From contig CM046354.1 of assembly GCA_025403435.1 (NCBI GenBank), positions 22,663,467 through 22,727,466 of the forward strand: 64,000 nt of DNA, read 5' to 3'. The stretch comes from Artocarpus heterophyllus. Its lineage: Eukaryota; Streptophyta; Magnoliopsida; Rosales; Moraceae. Shown piece by piece: positions 57,926-64,000 of this stretch. Numbering within the stretch: position 1 is the stretch's first letter; each line of letters starts with the position of its first letter. The position numbers and the translations under genes were made by a program. The notes beneath the pieces are model-generated. The model was not told where the DNA came from. It ran no database searches and saw only the letters and a program-made list of their open reading frames with translations.

Positions 57926-58570
57926 AAGTTGGGACATTTGACTGGAGAAGTGACAAACCAAGGGGGGACATATCCACACTTCAAGACATGGAGATCAAAA
58001 AACTCATTGATGGCTACATGGCTTCTCAACTCGATGGAGCCAACAATTGCCAAACCTCACATGTTTTTACCAACAGCAAAGAAGGTGTGGGAATCAATCC
58101 GGGAGATGTATTCTAATCTCGAAAATTCATCCCAAATTTTTGAGATAAAGACAAAGCTTTGGCAAGCAAGGCAAGGAGATCGAGAAGTGACTGACTTCTA
58201 CAGCGAGATCGTGACCCTGTGGCAAGAACTCGATCAATGTTACAATGATCAATGGGAAAATTGCAATGATTGTGCGAGATTCAAGAAGCAAAACGAAAAT
58301 GACTGTGTTTATATTTTCCTTGCAGGTGTGAATAATAGTCTTGATGAAGTCGAGGGGAGAATCCTCAAACGGAAGCCATTACCATCCATCCAAAATGTGT
58401 TTTCAGAAGTACGCCAAGAAAAGATCTGAAGGAAGATCACGTTGTATGGTAACAGGAGGGATCTGCACTAGCGGCTTGTTCGATAGAAGGGGACCAAGAC
58501 AGAAGAAAAAGGCCTTGGTGTGACCACTGTAGAAAGTTCTAGCATATCTATAAGACATGTTGGAAGATCC
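57926..58570 (+). pseudogene. 3' part of the outer copia gag
   Basis: Frame 57929-58429 continues the split gag: MGHLTGEVTNQGGTYPHFKT, TWLLNSMEPTIAKPHMFLPT, AKKVWESIREMYSNLENSSQ, LWQELDQCYNDQWENCNDCA and LAGVNNSLDEVEGRILKRKP. This is the UBN2-type copia gag domain with its typical end SIQNVFSEVRQEK. A frame change follows. The region around 58518-58570 holds a knuckle-like CDHCRK..H..KTCWK remnant. Confidence 0.85.
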
Positions 58571-60060
58571 ACGATAAGCCACCAGGAGGAAAAAAAGACC
58601 TAAAAAAGCTCTTCTAACTGTAGCTGAGAATTCCCAAGAACCACAAGTCAATTCGGGATCATCTTCGTTCATGAAGGAACAATTAGAGCATCTTGTTAAA
58701 TTGTTTCAATCTCCACAATTTTCTAGTTGTCTGTCTTGTTCCCTTGCTTAAAATGGTAATCATCTTGTCCTTTTATTCTCTTGTGTTAAAATCCAATTGT
58801 TCTTGGATTATTGATTCTGAGGCAACTGACCACATAACAGGTTGTTCAAGATTGTTTTCTTCTTATAAACTGTGTGCAGGTAATACGAGAGTCAAAATTG
58901 CTGATGGCTCTTTGTTAGCCATAGTTGGAATAGGAACAGTCCAAATTTCACCTTCTCTTACTTTCTCTAACGTGTTACATGTTCCTAATCTATCCTGTAA
59001 TCTTATGTCCATTAGCAAGTTGACTTATGACTTAAAATGTCATGTTAATTTTTTCTTTCCGTCTCATTGTGAATTCTAGGAAACAGTCTCAGGGAAGGTG
59101 ATTGGTAATGCTACAGAATCTGGAGGACTTTGTCTTCTAGATGAAGGGTTTCAATCCAATAAATCAGTCCAGAAAACCTGTTTGAAGATTATTTCCATGC
59201 TTAGTAATAATGAGATATAATTATGACACTTTAGACTAGGCCATCCTAGTTTTTATTAACTGAAACACTTATTTCCAAATACATTTAAGAATAAAATTCC
59301 TTTTAATTTTCAGTGTGAGATTTGTGCCTTGGCAAAGCATCATAGAGCATCATATCCTCCACGATCATACAAATCTTCAAAATTGTTTTCATTAATACAT
59401 AGTGACATATGGGGCCTATCTTGGGTCTCAACTTGTTTTGGAAAAAGATGGGTTGTTACCCTAATAGACTCATACAAGATTAAGTTGAATCTATTTATTG
59501 AAAGAAAAATCAGAAGTAGAATCAGTTTTCAAAAATTTTTACCATATGGTTCAAACTTAATTTCAAGCAAACATCCAAGTTTTTAGAAGTGATAAGAGTA
59601 GAGAATATTTCAAAGATATTTTAGGATAGCTTTTTGCAAAGAAAGGAATTGTTCAACAAAGTTCTTACAACAACACACCACAATAGAACAGAGTGGTTAA
59701 AACAAAAAATAAACATATTTTAGAGGTTACAAGGGCATTGTTATTTACAAACGATGTTCCTAAATATCTTTGGGGTGAAGCAGTATTAACGGTAATTTAT
59801 CTGATCAATTGAATGCCATTAAAAGTTTTGAATTTCAAAACTCCACTTAGCCTTCTTCAAAATGTGTATCCAACTTCATGCATTTTTTCTTCTTTTCCTT
59901 TGTGTGTATTTGGTTGTATAGTTTTCATTCATAACCAAGATAAAACTCAAGGAAAGCTTGATCCTCGGGCAAAGAAATGCATGTTTATTGGCTTTCATCG
60001 AATCAAAAAGGGTTTAAGTGTTTTGATCCTATTTCAAAATAGATATACGTAACTATAGAT
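58571..60060 (+). pseudogene. Protease and integrase of the outer copia element
   Basis: Frame 58693-59079 has the protease CSWIIDSEATDHITGCSRLF (DSGA altered to DSEA), FSNVLHVPNLSCNLMSISKL and a stop. The integrase zinc finger is LGHPSF...CEICALAKHHRASYPP. Frame 59329-59586 gives the core start (LIHSDIWGLSWVSTCFGKRW). Later short frames read NRVVKTKNKHILEVTRALLF-type text and, at 59813-60052, FGCIVFIHNQDKTQGKLDPR and AKKCMFIGFHR, the integrase C-terminus. Stops are frequent. Confidence 0.8.
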
Positions 60061-62376
60061 GTTTTGTTTTTTGAAAGTAAACCATATTTTGCATCTCATC
60101 TTCAGGGGGGGAATAGGCATGAAGATTCAGAAGCATCATTAGGAGGTCTGGACTTGACAAATTTTTCAAATCTTGAAAGCCTAGACTCCTCGGGTTCAAC
60201 AAACCTAGAGTTTCTCAGGTTTAAACAAACTTTTGATTCTCAAAATCAAAATTTGAAATTAAGTCTTAATTCATTCTCATATTCGAATCCACAACTAACC
60301 AACAATCTTGAAACTAATTTAAAAAATTTAGAGTTTGAAGACTTAAACCCAAACTTGGAAATAGTGCTTGTTGAAACTGAAAAATCTAAAAAAGGAAAAA
60401 ACAACGAAACTGACTTTCAAAGGGAAGATTCTCAAAACTTTTTTGAAAAACAAGAAGGATCCTCAATTCAAATTCAAAACTTAGAAGGCCCAACTCAAAA
60501 TTCAGAAACTAGTATTGCACCTAAAACATCTCAGCATACAACTATCAATGAGAATAGAAGTCAAACAGAAAATCATTTGGACAGGTTTATGAGAGAAAGT
60601 TCCCTTATCGGAAGACAGGAACTAATACTTCTCAGCCTTGTCAAGAGTCCAACCTAGAATCAAAAAAACAAAAGTCGAGTCTTCCCTTCAAAAATCAAGA
60701 ATAGAGTTGTCTAGTGACTTAGAAATTTCAATAGCCATTCGTAAGGAAAAGCGTTCATATACTAAGTATCCTACATCTAATTTTGTGTCTTACAAAAGGC
60801 TTTCTCTTGCTTTTCTAAATTCACTACTAATGTTTCATCTGTGGAGGTTCCTAACAATATACAGGATGCTCTAAAAAGCCTAGAGTGGAAACAGGCAGTC
60901 CTTGAGGAGATGAGTACTCTTGAGAAGAATCATACTTGGAATATTAAGGAGTTGCCAAAGGAGAAATCAATAGTAGGCTGTAAATGGGTCTTTACCACAA
61001 AATTCTGAGCTAATGGAACTCTTGAAAGATATAACGCCAAACTAGCCACTAAGGGGTTCACACAGACTTATGGCATGGACTGCTTGGAGACCTTTGCACT
61101 TGTCACTAAACTTAATACTATTCGTGTCTTGTTGTCTATTGCAGTGAACCTGGATTAGCCATTACAACAGCTAGACATAAAAAATGCCTTCCTAAATGGT
61201 GACTTGGAAGAAAAAGTTTTCATGGACCCACCACTAGGGTTCAAGAACAAGTTTGGATTGAGAGTATATAGGCTAAAAAAATCATTATATGGACTTAAAC
61301 AGTCCCCTAAAGCCTGGTTTGATAGGTTTACATGGTTTGTAAAAGGTCAGAAGTACGTCCAAGCCCAGTCCGACCACACCATGTTTGTAAGATTCTCTAA
61401 GTCTGAAAAAATGGCAATTTTAATTGTGTATGTGGATGACATGATCCTTACTGGGGATGATTAGAGGAGATGGAGCGTCTAAAAAGGGAGCTCTCAAAAG
61501 AGTTTGAAATCAAGGATCTAGGAGAACTGAAATACTTCATCGGTATGGAGGTTGCACGATCTAGAAAAGACATTATTGTTTTACAATGCAAATACATCCT
61601 AGATCTTCTAAAAGAAATGAGTATGAGCTACTATAGACTAGCAAACACGCCAATAGACCCAAATCAGAAGTTGGGAGAAGCCAAATAAGTAGTCCTAGTG
61701 AACACTTCCCAATATCAAAGATTGGTAGGAAAGCTAATATTCTTGTCACATACACGTCTAGATATTGCTTTTGCAGTAAGCATGATCAGCCAGTTTATGC
61801 ACTCTCCATGTAAAGAGCACCTAAAAGCTGCCTATAGGGTATTAAGATACATGAACAGTTGTCCAGGTAAAAGGTTGTTCTTCAAGAAGAGTGAAGACAT
61901 AAGAGTTGAGGTATTTACAGATATTGATTGGGCAAGCTTAGTAATGGACTAAAAGTCTACTTCAGGATACTGCACTTATGTGTGGGCAACCTAGTCACTT
62001 GGAGGAGTAAAAAATAGAATGTGGTTGCAAGAACCAGCATTGAAGCAGAATTTAGATCGATGGCCAGTGGTGTGAGCCAAGTGTTATGGTTCCAACATGT
62101 ACTTTTGGAGCTAAAAAAAGGAAGTCTTATTGCCTATACAGTTGTACTATGATAACAAGGCTGCTATTAGCATAGCTCATAATCCAGTGCAACATGACAG
62201 AACAAAGCATGTTAGGGGGATAGGTATTTTATTAAGGAAAAATAGAGGTAGGGGTAATTTGTACTCCTTTTGTGCTAACAACAGATCAGGTTGTAGATAT
62301 CCTAACTAAGGGATTATTTAGACCAATGCTTGATTCGTTTATAAGCAAGTTGGGTATGATTGACATCTATGCACCA
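60061..62376 (+). pseudogene. Linker, reverse transcriptase and RNase H of the outer copia element
   Basis: An open 197-codon linker rich in Asn, Glu and Ser (60064-60657) precedes the RT, as in many copia elements. The RT starts ALKSLEWKQAVLEEMSTLEK near 60865, then IVGCKWVFTTKF and a stop. QQLDIKNAFLNGDLEEKVFM follows, and frame 61204-61464 has LYGLKQSPKAWFDRF and IVYVDDMILTGDD. Frames 61470-61952 give LGELKYFIGMEVARSRKDII and YQRLVGKLIFLSHTRLDIAF to the RNase H start (VEVFTDIDWASLVMD). The rest, to about 62376, is broken (STSGYCTYVW, YYDNKAAISIAHNPVQHDRT). Confidence 0.8.
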
Positions 62377-62377
62377 A

Positions 62378-62388
62378 CTTGAGGGGGG
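62378..62388 (+). other. Polypurine tract, outer copia
   Basis: CTTGAGGGGGG directly before the 3' LTR. Confidence 0.85.
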
Positions 62389-62592
62389 TGTTAAGATTAT
62401 TAGGATTACTAAGTTAGTTAAGTTGTTAACTAGAGAATTAGAATATTCCTGGTTTAGTTCTTTTAGTTATGTAGTTTGTTATTTTAGGTCCTAGAATTAT
62501 GCTTTTTTAGATTCTTTTCTTCTCTCGTGTACATCTATCTATTCACAAGTAAATTAATAAAGATCTACCAAGGTTTATTTAAAAAACTTACA
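62389..62592 (+). repeat. 3' LTR of the outer copia element
   Basis: 204 bp from TGTTAAGATTATTA to AAAACTTACA, aligning end to end with 52017-52222. Confidence 0.9.
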
Positions 62593-62774
62593 ATCTCGAT
62601 CAAAGAACCATCAAGTTAGTACAGCCTCCTCTTTGTGCACTCCTCCGACAATTTTTTCAGTTATGATTAATTGAGCTCCGTCAAGAGATAGAGAGAAAGT
62701 AAGTCTTTGTTACATAGGTGGGGACCTATGGTGACTATGGCTTTATCGTTGGTGAGCCCTGCCGGTGCGGTAGC
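62593..62774. other. Spacer between copia elements
   Basis: About 180 bp of less AT-rich sequence, probably older host DNA. No gene recognised. Confidence 0.4.
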
Positions 62775-64000
62775 TGTTAGACATGTATGCCCTAAGGAGT
62801 AAAAATGTAATAACTTTTTGGAGACATTTTTATCAATAAAGAATTTATTCATTATTTATATACCAAATCTTGTCCTCTTTACATTCATATTTGTTGAATG
62901 TATGTTAAGCAAACAATAGTCTGAGACTGTCGGTCTAAACCTTAAGAATTGGGCATATAATGGGCGGATTATGCGAAAGACACGATTCTTAAGGTGATGG
63001 TCTAAATCATACGATCCACAATCGAGGGAATAAAGTTGGGTGCTTTATTCATGCAAAGATTGTTATGTTGTCTATATCTCTTTTGGGAGATGGTTTGTCT
63101 TGACCACCGGTGGTGGACGCCATGAATAGAAACATTGGCACGTTGTCATAAGTGACGATGTGTTGGATCGGGACATAAAGTGAATTGATTTGGATTAATA
63201 ATTTTGTCTCAGCAAGTCGATTCACTTTAGGCAATCATTTGTGTTATATCTTAATCCTGAGATGAATAGTGGGCTCGTTGTCTTGACTTGTGTCTTTTGA
63301 TGTACCAATGGGTGATACCCACATCTTAATAGTGGTATGCATGCCGGTACATTGGAGGCGTGACTCTTGATGGTGTAGACTTGTTATTCATAGATATGGA
63401 ATCCATAGCTCCTCTTTAGGAGTAATGATATCCTTTTATATGTGTTATCCTGTAATTGAAAAACTGGAGTGCTCAACCATTTAGATACATAGGTGTAACC
63501 GAATGATATACTATCTTTGGATGGTAAGTTTTCTAATAGTGAGACAATGGAACGTAAGATAAAAATAATCGGGAAGGCAAGACAGAACTTGTCCTTAAGC
63601 AGATTATGGACTATCATATGGGGATACGATACACTATGATATGTCATGGAGACTTAGCTATATGAGCTTTGTAATTCTATGTAGTTCGAGAGTGCAGCTC
63701 CAAGCTTTTAGTGGAGTAGCGTTGGAGTTGATAATTATGAAATGTATATCTAGAATATTGGGTTTCATAATTATCGGGAGCTTGAACTATATAGGTCCAT
63801 TTGGTCCCCTTTGCTAGCTTACAACATCCTGTAACGACACGGCATATTTTTTCAATAATTGATGACTTATGTCGGATTTATCAGATTGGTTAAAATTTGG
63901 ATGAATTAAATAATTCATGTCTATTTATTGGTTGAATTAATTTTGTAATAAAATTAATTCAAGATAAACTTGTTGAATTATAAGGATCGGATAATTCTTG
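62775..64000 (+). mobile_element. Angela-like copia LTR, 5' portion, cut by the window end
   Basis: Starts TGTTAGACATGTATGCCC and matches the plus-strand reading of the 5' LTR at 21771-23686 over its whole visible length, including TAGTCTGAGACTGTCGGT and CCTGTAACGACACGGC. It may be a solo LTR or the 5' LTR of a full element beyond the window. The minus-strand frames here (63049-63234, 63384-63647) are LTR shadows. Confidence 0.9.

Larger units (their letters stand above)
52017..62592 (+). mobile_element. Outer Ty1/copia retrotransposon with short LTRs, carrying a nested element
   Basis: LTRs of about 205 bp bound a copia element with PBS, PPT and degenerate gag-pol. Excluding the nested insertion and its TSD, it is about 5.1 kb, a normal copia size. 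Flanking pentamers GTGTC and ATCTC do not match well, so the target duplication has decayed or a flank has been rearranged. RT motif VYVDDMILTGDD and domain order (integrase before RT) establish copia. The lineage was not assigned. Confidence 0.9.

Noticed and set aside
1..64000. CRISPR arrays, phage defence, operons or other bacterial systems
   Set aside because: The DNA is plant nuclear; repeats present are explained by transposons and microsatellites, and no regularly spaced direct-repeat array was seen.

Overview
This is nuclear DNA from a flowering plant, very probably a dicot. The evidence is AT-rich intergenic DNA, intron-containing genes of plant-specific families, and many Ty1/copia and Ty3/gypsy LTR retrotransposons with initiator-Met primer sites. 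Short inverted-repeat DNA transposons of the PIF/Harbinger, hAT and Mutator types are also present. I cannot name the species. Nothing bacterial, organellar or phage-like was seen. The window is mostly mobile DNA with very few host genes.

Layout. 1-3.7 kb: a decayed tRNA-Ile-like sequence, a Mutator-like MITE with a 9-bp target duplication (1363-1864) and a hAT-type element with an 8-bp target duplication (2713-3243). 3.7-8.2 kb: a broken Ty3/gypsy element cut off by a fragment of a copia LTR. 8.2-14.2 kb: AT-rich DNA holding the 3' part of an XH-domain gene (FDM/IDN2-like, RNA-directed DNA methylation family, minus strand), whose last exon carries a 108-bp MITE. 14.2-23.7 kb: a complete but degenerate Angela/Tork-like copia element on the minus strand. 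24.3-29.4 kb: a three-level nest, in which a GeBP/storekeeper-like pseudogene is split by a solo copia LTR that is itself split by a 2.36-kb solo LTR of Tekay/Del type. 29.4-33.2 kb: AT-rich DNA with several MITEs.

33.8-41.6 kb (minus strand): the one convincing intact gene, a six-exon Mn-CDF transporter (metal tolerance protein of the MTP9/10/11 group, 443 aa deduced by hand splicing), with a 4.5-kb first intron. 42.2-42.7 kb: a PIF-like MITE upstream of it. 43.1-49.1 kb: a complete Ty3/gypsy chromovirus with chromodomain, two 747-bp LTRs and a perfect 5-bp target duplication. 51.1-51.9 kb: a second hAT-type element with a perfect 8-bp target duplication. 52.0-62.6 kb: a copia element with about 205-bp LTRs, into whose gag a second copia element (52460-57920) has inserted. 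62.8-64.0 kb: the start of another Angela-like LTR, running off the window.

How it fits together. Only the MTP gene looks able to make a normal product. All the retrotransposon reading frames carry stops or frameshifts, so none looks autonomous. No new multi-gene system was found. The most interesting points are the MITE inside the XH-domain exon of a silencing-pathway gene, the gene/LTR/LTR nest, and the precise target duplications that fix the ends of many elements. All boundaries, splice sites and divergence counts were read by eye.
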